A stretch of 64,000 nucleotides of DNA from Methanobacterium spitsbergense (GTDB lineage Archaea > Methanobacteriota > Methanobacteria > Methanobacteriales > Methanobacteriaceae). Location: assembly GCF_019931065.1 (NCBI RefSeq), contig NZ_JAIOUQ010000007.1, forward strand, positions 307,623 through 371,622. Direction: 5' to 3'. The notes beneath the pieces were generated by a model. It ran no database searches. It saw only the letters and a program-made list of their open reading frames with translations, and had not been told where the DNA came from. Of this stretch, positions 19,241 through 28,725 are shown piece after piece. Numbering within the stretch: the stretch's first letter is position 1; the number at the start of each line of letters is the position of its first letter. A program made the translations under genes and the position numbers.

Positions 19241-20296
19241 TTAATCTAATTTAGGTTCTTTCTTATCGAGTATTTTTGTTATATCAGTTTTTGATATTAT
19301 TCCTACAAGCTCGCCATTTTCAATTACAGGCAAACGTCCAATATTATTTCTATTGAGTTTTCCAATTGTTTCAACAAGATTTTCATTTGGATCAGATATT
19401 ATCATTTCGGTGCTCATTATTTCTTTGATCAGCATGTCCCGATTATTTTCTGGTATCTTTGATACATCATGAAATGTGATAATTCCAATTAACTTTCCAT
19501 CCTCTGTTATTGGATATCCCATATGTTTTTCACGGAACATTATTTTCAAAGTTTCTTGTACAGAATTATCTGGATTTAATGTATGGACATCTGATGTCAT
19601 TATGTCTTTTACCTTTTCATCTCCCAAAAGTGTAGAAACCACAACCGATCTATACTCTCCTTCAGCACCTAGATAAACAAATATAGCTACCAGTATTAAT
19701 AGAAAATTAAAAAAAACTCCAATAACCGCCATTATTATTGCAAATTGTTTACCAATAGTTGCAGCAAGTTTTGTCGCTTTTATGAAATCCATTCTTTCAG
19801 CTAAAAATGCTCTTAAAATCCTTCCACCATCCATTGGAAATGCAGGAAGAAGATTAAACAAACCTAGAAGTAAGTTGACAACTGTGAAATAGTACAATGC
19901 TCCTGAAAGTATAGCTGAAAGAAAGGTTCCAAATATTATGAGGATAGCAAATGTAATTACAGCAATAATTAAATTAGAAACAGGACCTGCCAAGGCAATT
20001 CTCAATTCTTTTGCGGGTTCTTTGGGTATTTCTTCCATTTCAGAGATACCACCAATTGGAAGCAAAACTATCCTTTGAATTTTAATACCATAACGTTTTG
20101 CAATATAAGAATGGCTCAACTCATGTATTACTACTGTAGCAAAAATTAAAGTTATTAATACAGCGGTTAAAATATTTACAGAAGGAATTAAATTAAAAAG
20201 AGCTATAATGTAAATTAACAACATGAGGACTAGGAATGATATGTGAAGTTCCACGGGTATTCCAAATATACTAAATATCTTAAATGAGTACTTCAT
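19241..20296 (-). CDS. Site-2 protease family metalloprotease (M50) with CBS pair
   Basis: 351 residues. Intramembrane zinc protease: HELSH in VVIHELSHSYIAKRYG (near residue 62) gives two histidines and the catalytic glutamate, and LLPAFPMDGGRILRA supplies the third ligand. About six membrane helices, then two CBS domains from residue 230 onward (VKDIMTSDVHTLNPD and IKEIMSTEMIISDPNE), which probably bind an adenine nucleotide. The M50B-CBS layout is common in archaea. Substrates unknown; divergent from a PRC-barrel gene. Confidence 0.93.
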   Translation of the reverse strand: MKYSFKIFSIFGIPVELHISFLVLMLLIYIIALFNLIPSVNILTAVLITLIFATVVIHELSHSYIAKRYGIKIQRIVLLPIGGISEMEEIPKEPAKELRIALAGPVSNLIIAVITFAILIIFGTFLSAILSGALYYFTVVNLLLGLFNLLPAFPMDGGRILRAFLAERMDFIKATKLAATIGKQFAIIMAVIGVFFNFLLILVAIFVYLGAEGEYRSVVVSTLLGDEKVKDIMTSDVHTLNPDNSVQETLKIMFREKHMGYPITEDGKLIGIITFHDVSKIPENNRDMLIKEIMSTEMIISDPNENLVETIGKLNRNNIGRLPVIENGELVGIISKTDITKILDKKEPKLD

Positions 20297-20439
20297 TTTT
20301 CACGATCCAAAACTTTAGACTGATATTATTATTTGTAAAGTTAAACTATTAATATTAGGAACATCATCAATTAACTTTTTAAGAATTTCCTTAAAAAATT
20401 AAATAAAACAAAAAATAGATAATAAATAAAGGTGTTTTA

Positions 20440-20673
20440 ATGAAGGTTAGTGAATTTCTAGGAACAAAAGTTTTAGATAAAAACGCTGTAGAAATAGGTA
20501 AAGTTTCTGATATGATTGTGGATCCTCTAGCGGGTCAAATAAATATTATAACCATATCTGCTGGTGAATTTGGCATAAGAAAAAAAGATATTGAGATTAA
20601 ACCCAATGAAATAGCTGTACTTGGCGATTATCTTCTCCTAAATATTGAAAAATCAGATATAGATGTTGATTAA
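20440..20673 (+). CDS. PRC-barrel domain protein
   Basis: 77 residues that are a single PRC-barrel: VSEFLGTKVLDKNAVEIGKVSDMIVDPLAGQI then ITISAGEFGIRKKDIEIKPNEI. Such stand-alone archaeal forms resemble the RNA-processing (RimM-like) and photosynthetic H-subunit barrels and probably bind protein or RNA; role not known. A GGTG site sits a few bases before the ATG. It is followed by a DUF2098 gene on the same strand, with about 50 bp between. Confidence 0.9.
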   Translation: MKVSEFLGTKVLDKNAVEIGKVSDMIVDPLAGQINIITISAGEFGIRKKDIEIKPNEIAVLGDYLLLNIEKSDIDVD

Positions 20674-20724
20674 ATTATAAATAATTAAGATCATAATTGT
20701 TTTTAAGAAATATGGGGTGATCTT

Positions 20725-21057
20725 GTGCAAGTAAAAGATGTAAGGGGAAAACCTATTTTAAAAGGTTTTCAAGTAAGATATGCTGGTACTGGAAGTGCAG
20801 GGGAAGCAGTTGATTTTAAATCTGATGATAATGGAACATGGGTATTAGTGGACACAACTGATTTATGGTATAATAGCGAATCACTTGAAGTTATGGGTGA
20901 ATCAGCACACGAAAAATTAAATAAACAATCCAATTATCAAATAAAAGAAAAACAAGATGTTGATGAGAAAGAAGACATCAAAGGAAAAATCAAAAGATCT
21001 AAAGGTAAATTTGAAGATGTTGACATGAGCAACGAACTATGTGATGGCGGAGGTTAA
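20725..21057 (+). CDS. DUF2098 protein
   Basis: 110 residues starting at GTG with GGGGTGATC upstream. The N-terminal 65 residues (VRGKPILKGFQVRYAGTGSAGEAVDF...GTWVLVDTTDLWYNSESLEVM) match the methanogen family DUF2098, a small beta-rich domain of unknown function. The C-terminal 45 residues are charged and probably disordered. Found with the PRC-barrel gene here, so may share its operon. Confidence 0.88.
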   Translation: MQVKDVRGKPILKGFQVRYAGTGSAGEAVDFKSDDNGTWVLVDTTDLWYNSESLEVMGESAHEKLNKQSNYQIKEKQDVDEKEDIKGKIKRSKGKFEDVDMSNELCDGGG

Positions 21058-21107
21058 TTAACATTAATACCTTATTATTTTCATTGCAGATGTTAATTGA
21101 AGGGATT

Positions 21108-22727
21108 TTAAAGAGGCCAATCTTTAATTGTTATGTTTATCCATACAATATTTGACATATTTCCTTCTGATGATTGTAGTTTGTAGGATAACGAATCATT
21201 TCCAACGTAATCCTTAAAGGGTCTATAATATATTACTGTATGATCAAACATAGTGTCTTCTACTGTGGCAGTTCCATGTAACGGCATTTGAACAAGAACT
21301 ACATGATAATTAGAGAGGATATCAATGTTTAAAGATATATTTTTGGTAATATTTCTAGTTAAATTCTGCGCTGTAACATTTAAAGATTTATTTATAATTT
21401 GATTATTTATGACTTGGATATTAACCCCTGCAGTATTAGATGTTAAACCTGTTTTATCTACTGATGTGTAAATGAATGTATCATTACCCACATAATTATT
21501 TACAGGTGTGTAAACAAAATTAGTGCCATTGATAGTTATGTTACCATGTTCCGGTTCAGAAACTAAATTTGTATAGGCCAAATCATCATCTGCATCGGTT
21601 GCATTAAAAACACATCTCAAAGTCTCATTCACCTTAGTATTTAAAGACATGTTTCCAGCTGTTGGTACATGGTTTACAACCCCATTATGATAAAAGTTCA
21701 AATCAGCTAGTTCCGATTCTGCAGAATTTTTTAATTTATTTGCATCCTTTAACAAGTCAGTAGACACTTTTGCAATTATACCCGATGCAGCAGCGATTAA
21801 AGAACCAATACCCATCATAAGAATAATAGCATACATAAGAGTGGGGGCATATGGGATCATAACTACTGACAAGATTATACCTCCTGCCAAAATAGACAAT
21901 ATGCCAGAAACTAATATTAAAAGGCAATCTAGATAAAATAAACTTGCAAATATTATTTTAAATTTTTTTGATTTATCTTTCAAATCATTGGATTTTTGAA
22001 TTTTATGGTCTATATTTGCTTTTTGTATTCTATATGCCTGATTTATTACTTCTTTGCTGTTAATAGGTTGATTTGATGTTAATTTGAGCTTAATCATTTT
22101 TGGAAGTTTTTCAATAGGAATACTTATAGCTCTGTTATCTGTCCCGTTAAAATAAGCAAATCCACTTGAGTTATCAATTCTATCGAAACTTAGATATACA
22201 TAATTTCCGCTATCAGTTTTTAACTGAATTATTTCACTATTATGTAAATCAAAGGGATTAGTTTGTGAGATTGTAAAGGAAACTTTAAAATATGATTCTA
22301 ATTTGTCTGCCATTAATTGTGCATTGTTCATAGAGTCGTTGTATTGTTCAACTTGTTTGTCGGCCGTGTAGAAAGTTTCATTAATGTTCTGCGCTTCTAT
22401 TTCTATTTCTTTAGTCAGTGTTTCAATTTGTTTTGTTTCGGTTTTTATGATGGATATATGTTCTTTAATTTTCTTAAATTTCCAGAATTTCCACCAATTA
22501 TCCTTCACATATTCGGCCGAAACTTTAATATTCTCCGTATGTCTACTTAATTCCGTACTTGTTATGTTTATTTTATTTGAACTATTTGTTAAAGAGTTTA
22601 AACTTGTGTCTATGTTAGTTTGGTTATTAACTTCTATTTCACCTTTCAATTGTGCACTTATTGGGGTTATACTAACTACTAAGAAAATCAAAAACAAAGA
22701 CAAAATCATAAATTTTCTATCTATCAA
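21108..22727 (-). CDS. Large cell-surface protein with coiled coil, membrane helices and two cadherin-like (Big_9-type) repeats
   Basis: 539 residues from a TTG with AAGGTGAT nine bases upstream. N-terminal signal peptide (MILSLFLIFLVVSITPISAQ); residues 30-130 are coiled-coil-rich; about residues 255-330 hold a hydrophobic hairpin of two or three helices (YLDCLLILVSGILSILAGG and so on); the C terminus has two repeats of the type HGNITINGTNFVYTP..YVGNDTF and HGTATVEDT..YYRP..YVGNDSLSY. Many Asn-X-Ser/Thr sites suggest surface glycosylation. Probably a cell-envelope or adhesin protein; partner unknown. The central helices are unusual for a secreted protein. Confidence 0.75.
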   Translation of the reverse strand: MIDRKFMILSLFLIFLVVSITPISAQLKGEIEVNNQTNIDTSLNSLTNSSNKINITSTELSRHTENIKVSAEYVKDNWWKFWKFKKIKEHISIIKTETKQIETLTKEIEIEAQNINETFYTADKQVEQYNDSMNNAQLMADKLESYFKVSFTISQTNPFDLHNSEIIQLKTDSGNYVYLSFDRIDNSSGFAYFNGTDNRAISIPIEKLPKMIKLKLTSNQPINSKEVINQAYRIQKANIDHKIQKSNDLKDKSKKFKIIFASLFYLDCLLILVSGILSILAGGIILSVVMIPYAPTLMYAIILMMGIGSLIAAASGIIAKVSTDLLKDANKLKNSAESELADLNFYHNGVVNHVPTAGNMSLNTKVNETLRCVFNATDADDDLAYTNLVSEPEHGNITINGTNFVYTPVNNYVGNDTFIYTSVDKTGLTSNTAGVNIQVINNQIINKSLNVTAQNLTRNITKNISLNIDILSNYHVVLVQMPLHGTATVEDTMFDHTVIYYRPFKDYVGNDSLSYKLQSSEGNMSNIVWINITIKDWPL

Positions 22728-23223
22728 TAAAATAATATCACCTTAAACTTTGCATGTATACTTTAAACATTAGAATATTTAAAGTTATTGATATGATATA
22801 TAAAAATAGAAATAATTATAAAATTAAATAATAACTAAAAATAATCAAATTAAATTGACAGATCGAATTAATTAAACATTTTATCCAAAAACTGAACTGA
22901 TTTGAAATTTGGAATAAAATATTTCTTTAAGTCAAAAAATAAGCTCAAATTTTACTTGGAAATTCTTGAAAAATGGAAAAAAGAGATATAATAACCAATA
23001 CAAATCCAATAATTAATGGTTTTTTTACAAAAATAATTCCTCGTTTACTTTAATGTAGATTATATCTCTTTAATTCTTGAATAAATTATGGATACATTCA
23101 ACCTAATGGTAAATAAAAAATTTAATTTAAATAATCAAATTTTATGTCCTGATGTAATGGAAGAGTTATCTAGTAGGTTGATCAAATTTAAAAAACAGAC
23201 CTAATTATATTGTTGTGATTAAA
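22728..23223. other. Intergenic, about 500 bp, with a long-loop inverted repeat
   Basis: AAAGAGATATAAT (22980-22992) and ATTATATCTCTTT (23059-23071) are perfect 13-bp inverted repeats with a 66-nt loop, and AATTCTTGAA is repeated directly outside the left arm (22961-22970) and right arm (23073-23082). No gene was recognised in the loop. Confidence 0.5.
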
Positions 23224-23712
23224 ATGGATGAAGAAACTAAAAAGAGATTTCCAAAAGAATTTAGTATATTAAAAACTAAAAATTCCTTAATAAAAGAACC
23301 TGCATATCTAGATGATAGTTGCGCTCCATTAGGAATAGGATTGCCAGATATATACAAAAAAATGGAAAAAGAGAGCTGTTCATTTCCAAAAATTGAAGAC
23401 ATACAAAGGCGAATTGATATTTTAAAAACACAAGAAAATGTTGATCCAGAAATCATTGAACTTTTAGAGGAAATGAAAAAAGCTTCAGAGGTTCAAATCA
23501 GAGCAAATTTAGATCCTATGGAAGAAATTAAAGGATTTAAAAATATTCATGATATAGTAAGAGATGAACAGAATGCAATAGTAAAAGGAATTCAACTAAC
23601 TCTTTCTAATGAATCCATGCAAATAATAAACAAACAAATCGAATCAGATCCAAGAATATTTAGATCAAAATATCCTGAACTATTTGATTATATTAGGGCA
23701 CTTGAAGATTAA
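23224..23712 (+). CDS. Hypothetical soluble protein, 162 aa
   Basis: No family recognised. It is charged and mostly helical, with a short SCAPLGIGLPDIYKKM segment near residue 38 and a central amphipathic helix (IIELLEEMKKASEVQIRAN). I prefer the ATG at 23224; the GTG at 23215 lies too close to upstream purines. Neither neighbour helps. Codon use is like that of the rest of the window. Confidence 0.65.
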   Translation: MDEETKKRFPKEFSILKTKNSLIKEPAYLDDSCAPLGIGLPDIYKKMEKESCSFPKIEDIQRRIDILKTQENVDPEIIELLEEMKKASEVQIRANLDPMEEIKGFKNIHDIVRDEQNAIVKGIQLTLSNESMQIINKQIESDPRIFRSKYPELFDYIRALED

Positions 23713-23943
23713 AATATTATAATTTTTTATAAATTTTAATCTTATTATGCTAATAATTATCTTAATAAAAATACGTATATTTTATTGAAATATTGTAAAT
23801 TATATGTTCATTGGATTTTAGTATCAAAATTTACTAGAAAAAGGAAAAAATACAAAGTCTAATTCTAACAGTAGAATCGAAACATTCTAACCAAATTTCC
23901 ATTCATCTCAATTATCATTTTTTGTTTCTAATGAGGTTCTTAT

Positions 23944-24255
23944 TCATTTATTTTTATTTGGTTTGTAGCTTAAATTTAATGAATCTAGAGTATCTATATG
24001 TTTTAATTTCCCTCCACATTGACAACTCTCGAAATTAGAAGCAGATTCCCCCTGTTGGAGTTCATAATATCCGTTACAAGTTTTACAAAATAAATATCCT
24101 CTATTTTCACTTGGAACTTCTTTTTTTTGCTTAAATTTCATTTTGATTTCTTCACTTGATGGAGTCCTATCTTCTGCTAAATTCTTTTTTATTTGTTTTT
24201 TTCCTTCCTTTTTATCTGATAATTTCTTCCTTATCTCATCATTCGAAACCACCAA
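23944..24255 (-). CDS. Zinc-binding protein sharing a module with 4084-4713
   Basis: 103 residues. A basic N-terminal half (MSDE-type region with KKLSDKKEGKKQIKKN) is followed by a Cys cluster FCKTCNGYYELQQGES..CQCGGKL, which is the same spacing and sequence as the first zinc ribbon of the membrane protein at 4084-4713. GGGGTGATT lies next to a TTG-GTG start pair, so the exact first codon is uncertain. Possibly RNA- or protein-binding; function unknown. Confidence 0.65.
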   Translation of the reverse strand: MVVSNDEIRKKLSDKKEGKKQIKKNLAEDRTPSSEEIKMKFKQKKEVPSENRGYLFCKTCNGYYELQQGESASNFESCQCGGKLKHIDTLDSLNLSYKPNKNK

Positions 24256-24786
24256 ATCACCCCAATGTTATTTTTCAACAATCCCAAATATAATTTATTC
24301 TATATTGATTATTATATTCAAAATTATTGCTTAGCATAGATTGAAATTTACTAACATAACATTGTATTTAAATTTTTAAAGTCATAAACTGTTTTTTGTT
24401 AGCATAGGATTAATTTTATTATCTTAATTTTCTTTTTGCACAATAAAACGATGAATATACCATAGGATTTAAAAAAACCAATATTTATTGTTGTTATTTA
24501 TATGATTATATAAATAAAAAGAGAATTTCATAATAAAGCATAATATGTAAAGAGGAGGTTATTGGGATACTAAAATAAAAAAGCAATTAATTCAGAAATT
24601 CCTAATAAAAACTAAAATATAAGTTCTGTATATTCGTTATCAATAGTCTTATATTCCTTTTAAAATAAAACATATTAAAATTATTTAAATAATAAAAGTT
24701 ATGGAAATACTCTATAAAATCCCTTAGGAGTCAAAAACAGAATTAAAATAGGAAAAATAAATCTCTAGTAATAATTAGATAATGGG
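24256..24786. other. Intergenic, about 530 bp, nothing recognised
   Basis: Very AT-rich. A strong-looking AGAGGAGG occurs at about 24552-24559 but is followed only by a three-codon frame, so no gene can be supported. Confidence 0.45.
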
Positions 24787-25317
24787 TTAAATTAACCTTA
24801 AACCATAATTTTTATATACCATCATCTTAAGGTTCATCATTTTACGCTCTAAATCATGTTTTTTTGCCCTTTCTTGGGTGTATAACTCAACATAACGAGC
24901 ATGTTCTTTATCTGCTTTTTGATGTTCCTTTTTCATTGTTGAATGTAATATCATCAAACTTTTTTTAACTAGTTCATCTCTTTCAGTTTGCAATTCATCC
25001 TTTTCGCTGGTTTTTTCAGAGATATTGATTTCTAGTTCGGATATTGAGTCTAAAAGTTGTTTGAGCTCTGTATTTTCCTTTTCGATTTTACCTTCAACAC
25101 CATTATTGGAACCTTTAAGTTTATCTTTGAGTTCCTGGAGTTTATCCTCGGCTTCAGATACTTTAAGCTGAGAACTAATTCTTTCTGATTCTAGAGTATT
25201 CAATTCATTTTCATAATTGATAATTTTTTCGTCAAAATTGTTTATTTCTTTAATTTTGCCCGAAGCCTCTAAAAAATCGTTTATATCGCTTATATTATCC
25301 TCTCCAATATATATCAT
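24787..25317 (-). CDS. Long coiled-coil protein, unknown function
   Basis: 176 residues, almost wholly heptad-rich and charged from about residue 20 to 170 (for example ERISSQLKVSEAEDKLQEL and EKTSEKDELQTERDEL), with few hydrophobic patches and no membrane segment. A short N-terminal stretch (MIYIGEDNISDIND) may be globular. No clear ribosome site. It could be a structural or tethering protein; no family assignment is possible because low-complexity coils match many proteins. Confidence 0.65.
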   Translation of the reverse strand: MIYIGEDNISDINDFLEASGKIKEINNFDEKIINYENELNTLESERISSQLKVSEAEDKLQELKDKLKGSNNGVEGKIEKENTELKQLLDSISELEINISEKTSEKDELQTERDELVKKSLMILHSTMKKEHQKADKEHARYVELYTQERAKKHDLERKMMNLKMMVYKNYGLRLI

Positions 25318-25775
25318 TTAAAAAAAATGGACTATATCCATTTAGAAATAGAAATTTAAAATTGAGACTTTTATTATTATTTACTATGAATAATTTCTCT
25401 AAAATTTTAACTTCAAGTTCCTATTGTTCTTACTATGGTATATACTTTGGTAAAAAAAATTATATAATTGATTTAAAGAACTCATAGCAACTTATAAGGA
25501 TGAAAACATGTTTTTACATTCAAATAAATAATTTATATGCTAATTTTGGGCTTAGGCTGTTTATATTATCTTATATTTTAATATTACTTATTAGATAATT
25601 ATATACAATAAGATTATAAAACTTTATAATATTATTGTTTGTAACCAGTTTTTAGGCAGAATCTTAAAAATAAACCGAATATATGTTTTAATTGTGTTGT
25701 GAATGATATAGAAAAATAAATAAATTAGTTGATGAGAATTCAAATATTATTAAAAGAAGGTATGGGTTGTAAACC
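25318..25775. other. Intergenic, about 460 bp, nothing recognised
   Basis: AT-rich sequence between the divergent coiled-coil and EFR1 genes. No open frame, strong inverted repeat or RNA fold stood out. Confidence 0.45.
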
Positions 25776-26576
25776 ATGAATAATAACATAGATTTCTATT
25801 ACTTTTCTGGAACTGGTAACACAATGTTAATTGCCCGTAAAATGACTGAAACATTTATCGAAAATGGATGTCATGTTAATTTGAAAAGAATGGAATTATC
25901 TAATGGTTCAAATATAAATATTGAAAATACAATTGGATTGGGATTTCCAGTGGCAATACTATCCACCTATACTCTAGTATGGGAATTTATAAACAGTTTA
26001 CCCAATGTACAAGGAACTGAAATATTCATGGTCGATACATTGGGGGGCTATTCAGGAGGGCTGGTTGGTCCTCTTCGTAATATCTTGGAAAAGAAAGGAT
26101 ACAAACCTATAGGGTCTTGTGAAATCATAATGCCTATTAACATCTTTTTTATACAAGACAAAAAAACAAATGATCTTAAGATTAGAAAAGGACTTGAAAA
26201 AGCAGAAAAATATGCCGAAGCATTAATTGAAGGAACAACAAATTGGGGTAGAGTTCCATTTTTTTCAGATATTATGTATTTAATTTCAATTGTAGGATTT
26301 AAACTTTCGGCAATTGATCTGCACCAAAAATACTTTAAATTTAAAACAGACAAGTCCAAATGCAATAATTGTGGGATATGCATTGATATCTGTCCTTTAA
26401 ATAATATTGTCTTAGATAAATACCCTGTAACACAAAATAAATGTGAATACTGTATGCGATGTGTTTCAATGTGTCCACGACATGCAATAAAATCAATACT
26501 AACATATAAAGGAAATACTTACAGCGCCGTTAAAGCGAATGACTTTGTTAAAAATAAGACTGATAGATTAGATTGA
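25776..26576 (+). CDS. EFR1-family flavodoxin-ferredoxin fusion
   Basis: 266 residues. The N-terminal flavodoxin domain binds FMN through the YYFSGTGNTMLIARKM loop (residues 5-20) and a glycine-rich LGGYSGGLVGPL; the C-terminal part has two [4Fe-4S] ferredoxin motifs, CNNCGICIDICP and CEYCMRCVSMCP. EFR1 proteins are thought to shuttle electrons in anaerobes between ferredoxin-dependent enzymes. Partner unknown and neighbours give no clue. Start ATG has weak GGTATGGG upstream. Confidence 0.92.
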   Translation: MNNNIDFYYFSGTGNTMLIARKMTETFIENGCHVNLKRMELSNGSNINIENTIGLGFPVAILSTYTLVWEFINSLPNVQGTEIFMVDTLGGYSGGLVGPLRNILEKKGYKPIGSCEIIMPINIFFIQDKKTNDLKIRKGLEKAEKYAEALIEGTTNWGRVPFFSDIMYLISIVGFKLSAIDLHQKYFKFKTDKSKCNNCGICIDICPLNNIVLDKYPVTQNKCEYCMRCVSMCPRHAIKSILTYKGNTYSAVKANDFVKNKTDRLD

Positions 26577-26836
26577 ATAGGAGTCAAAACTGGAAAAAAG
26601 GATCTAATATGGATAAAAATTTAATATACAATTTAATTTAATCAAGCTTATGAAAAAAAATCTAATCAAAATTCAAACTAATAATCAAATGTGGGATCAG
26701 ACAATATTTCCAATAATGTAACATAAATGTGGATAAATAGGAATAAATTCTCTATATAACTACTAATTCTCTAATAATATGGAATAATACACCAATAAAA
26801 TAATAAACTATAACAAAGATATTAATATTGGTTACT

Positions 26837-27196
26837 ATGTTTAAAATCAAAAGAGCTTACCAAGATCCAGAAGATGAAGATGGATATAGAATTTTAGTTG
26901 ATAGGTTATGGCCTAGGGGAGTTTCAAAAGAAAAGGCCAAATTTGATTTATGGATGAAAGAGATTGCGCCTAGCAATGAACTAAGAAAATGGTTTGGACA
27001 CGAACCTGAAAAATGGGGAAAATTCAAAAATAAATATATCAATGAGCTTGCAGAAAAGAAGGAATTAATTAACCAACTGTACGATATGGAAAAGATCAAC
27101 AAGACAGTAACTATGATTTACTCTGCAAAGGATGAAAAGCATAATAATGCAGTTGTTCTTTTAGAATTGCTAGAGAAATCATCAAAAACAAGTTAA
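26837..27196 (+). CDS. DUF488/YeaO-family protein
   Basis: 119 residues of the DUF488 family: IKRAYQDPEDEDGYRILVDRLWPRGVSKEKA, then WMKEIAPSNELRKWFGHEPEKWGKF and a C-terminal VTMIYSAKDEKHNNAVVLLELL. Family members are small, possibly redox- or nucleic-acid-related, with no firmly defined activity. Start at the ATG 26837 removes MVT from an upstream TTG; there is no clear ribosome site. A diverged shorter relative follows 55 bp downstream. Confidence 0.88.
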   Translation: MFKIKRAYQDPEDEDGYRILVDRLWPRGVSKEKAKFDLWMKEIAPSNELRKWFGHEPEKWGKFKNKYINELAEKKELINQLYDMEKINKTVTMIYSAKDEKHNNAVVLLELLEKSSKTS

Positions 27197-27251
27197 CAAT
27201 GCTGAAGGGCACAAGGATAATAATAGAAACTAAAATTTCTTTGGTTATAAC

Positions 27252-27557
27252 ATGATCAAAATAAAAAAGGCAAGTCAGATTCTTGACAAAGAGGAAAGTG
27301 CCAAAATCCTTGAAGATAAAATATATCCGTCACAGAATAAGATGGAACAATTAATATTAGATACTTGGCTGGATGATATTGGCAGTAAAACTAGGGAATT
27401 GTCTTTTAATGATAATGATAAATGGATTGAATTCAAAGATAAATATGGGGATGAATTTGAGGATAAATTAGAACTCATGGATAGTATAATGGTCAAAAAA
27501 AAGGAAAAACTCAAAGTAACATGGATTGCTGTGTTTAAGAAAACTTTTGCCGAATAA
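27252..27557 (+). CDS. Diverged DUF488-like paralogue
   Basis: 101 residues aligning with the preceding gene along its length: IKIKKASQILDKEESAKILEDKIYP for IKRAYQDPEDEDGYRILVDRLWP, LDTWLDDIGSKTRELSF for LWMKEIAPSNELRKWF, then KWIEFKDKYGDEFEDKLEL and LKVTWIAVFKK. It has lost the LWPRG, the WFGHEP and the YSAKDE residues that define the family. So it is a degenerate or specialised copy; the frame is intact. Ribosome site weak. Confidence 0.65.
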   Translation: MIKIKKASQILDKEESAKILEDKIYPSQNKMEQLILDTWLDDIGSKTRELSFNDNDKWIEFKDKYGDEFEDKLELMDSIMVKKKEKLKVTWIAVFKKTFAE

Positions 27558-27651
27558 TATCTATTCAATTTAAAAAATAATGGAAAAACTACTCCTTTTT
27601 ATTAAAAAAAATTACTACAAAAATTAATGAAAATATTTTTATTAGATATCC

Positions 27652-27903
27652 ACAATTATAATTAAATTCAATGAAAACATCAAAGCAAGTAATTATTTCA
27701 AGAAAATAACTATCAAAAACACTATCACACATAAAATATTAAAAATAAGCAACAAAATAATTAAAGTAAACACAATCTATATCAAACCGCTAAAAGAACA
27801 GCAAACACATGGTACACAGTAACTATACCAAAAGCAGCAATTAAAGACAACGCAAGCAACAACCTAAAAGCAACATACACCTTCAAATTCAAAACAGGAA
27901 CAA
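27652..27903 (+). pseudogene. Degraded Ig-like (Big_5/SbsA-type) domain of a surface adhesin
   Basis: Two frames carry domain pieces: IIIKFNENIKASNYFKKITIKNT up to about 27735, then, in another frame, YTVTIPKAAIKDNASNN and LKATYTFKFKTGT at about 27810-27903. Together they give the core of one SbsA-like Ig domain that is common in methanobacterial adhesin-like proteins. A frameshift and missing start and ends show it is a remnant. Confidence 0.6.
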
Positions 27904-27965
27904 AAATACTATTTTTTCCTTTCTTTTTATTTTATATATTCACTACCAGGGTATTTGAATAAATT

Positions 27966-28292
27966 TTAAATCCTGTATTCATAAAATGTTTCATTATAAT
28001 ATTCTTCGAATGAAGACTTGAATTTAAAAACTAATTTGGATATATCGTCTTTTTTATTGAAATATTTAGTTATTTCAATTACTGCATAGTTTTTATCTTT
28101 TTCATAATAGACATGTATTAGAGCATCTCCACCATAATGTTCTTGTAATTCTTCTCTTATCCTGTTACAAGAGTTTTCAGGAAGTTCATCATCATAAAAG
28201 CCCAATGTTTCTGTTGTATTCATATCAGTATCTTTTAATGGTTTGATTGTTATCCAAGGTTCTGGATGTATCAATCCTTTATAGTGTAACAT
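27966..28292 (-). CDS. Hypothetical small protein, possible fourth member of local paralogue family
   Basis: 108 residues from ATG 28292, which has AGAGGT nine bases upstream (an ATG at 28301 abuts it). The order of short beta and helical segments resembles the family at 28726, 29811 and 30515: a conserved ...RIREELQEHYGGDALIHVYYEKDKNYAVIEIT stretch, then a C-terminal LVFKFKSSFEEYYNETFYEYR like FYEAQ/YYES. Similarity is low and by eye. Function unknown. Confidence 0.55.
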   Translation of the reverse strand: MLHYKGLIHPEPWITIKPLKDTDMNTTETLGFYDDELPENSCNRIREELQEHYGGDALIHVYYEKDKNYAVIEITKYFNKKDDISKLVFKFKSSFEEYYNETFYEYRI

Positions 28293-28444
28293 GACGGACA
28301 TACCTCTAAATAATATTTATATGTATTGTGGGTTATTTAATTTTTCATAAAAAATCATTAAATTACAGTCAATTATATCATCTTTGATTAACAAATAATT
28401 ATATAATGGATTTGTTTTTTAAATTTAGGAGGGATTATAATAAA

Positions 28445-28684
28445 ATGAGCGTTAAAGAAGATATACGAACGCAGATAATTAGGGAACTTAAGCATGCCAA
28501 GTTTCCAATAGACACACCTGAAAAACTTTTAGGATCCTTTCCAGATGGTGGACAAACCACATGTAGATCTGGTGATATTGTATTAACCGTACAAGATGCT
28601 AGTAAAATTATTAAACCAAATGACTTCCCATTTAAATCATCCCAAGAAGTAGCAAAGGTAATAGTAGATAGAGCAGGTTTATAA
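28445..28684 (+). CDS. MTH865-family protein
   Basis: 79 residues, the family length. MSVKEDIRTQIIRELKHAKFPIDTPEKLLGSFPDGGQTTCRSGDI and IKPNDFPFKSSQEVAKVIVDRAGL match the small EF-hand-like helical family named for M. thermautotrophicus MTH865. Its function has not been shown. An ATG 39 bp upstream is in frame, but AGGAGGG at 28427-28433 lies between, so I start at 28445. Confidence 0.88.
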   Translation: MSVKEDIRTQIIRELKHAKFPIDTPEKLLGSFPDGGQTTCRSGDIVLTVQDASKIIKPNDFPFKSSQEVAKVIVDRAGL

Positions 28685-28725
28685 AACCACTTATACTCTA
28701 CTTTTTTATAACTTAAAAGTTTGGA

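Noticed and set aside
24552..24575. Small gene after AGAGGAGG
   Set aside because: Frame closes after three codons.
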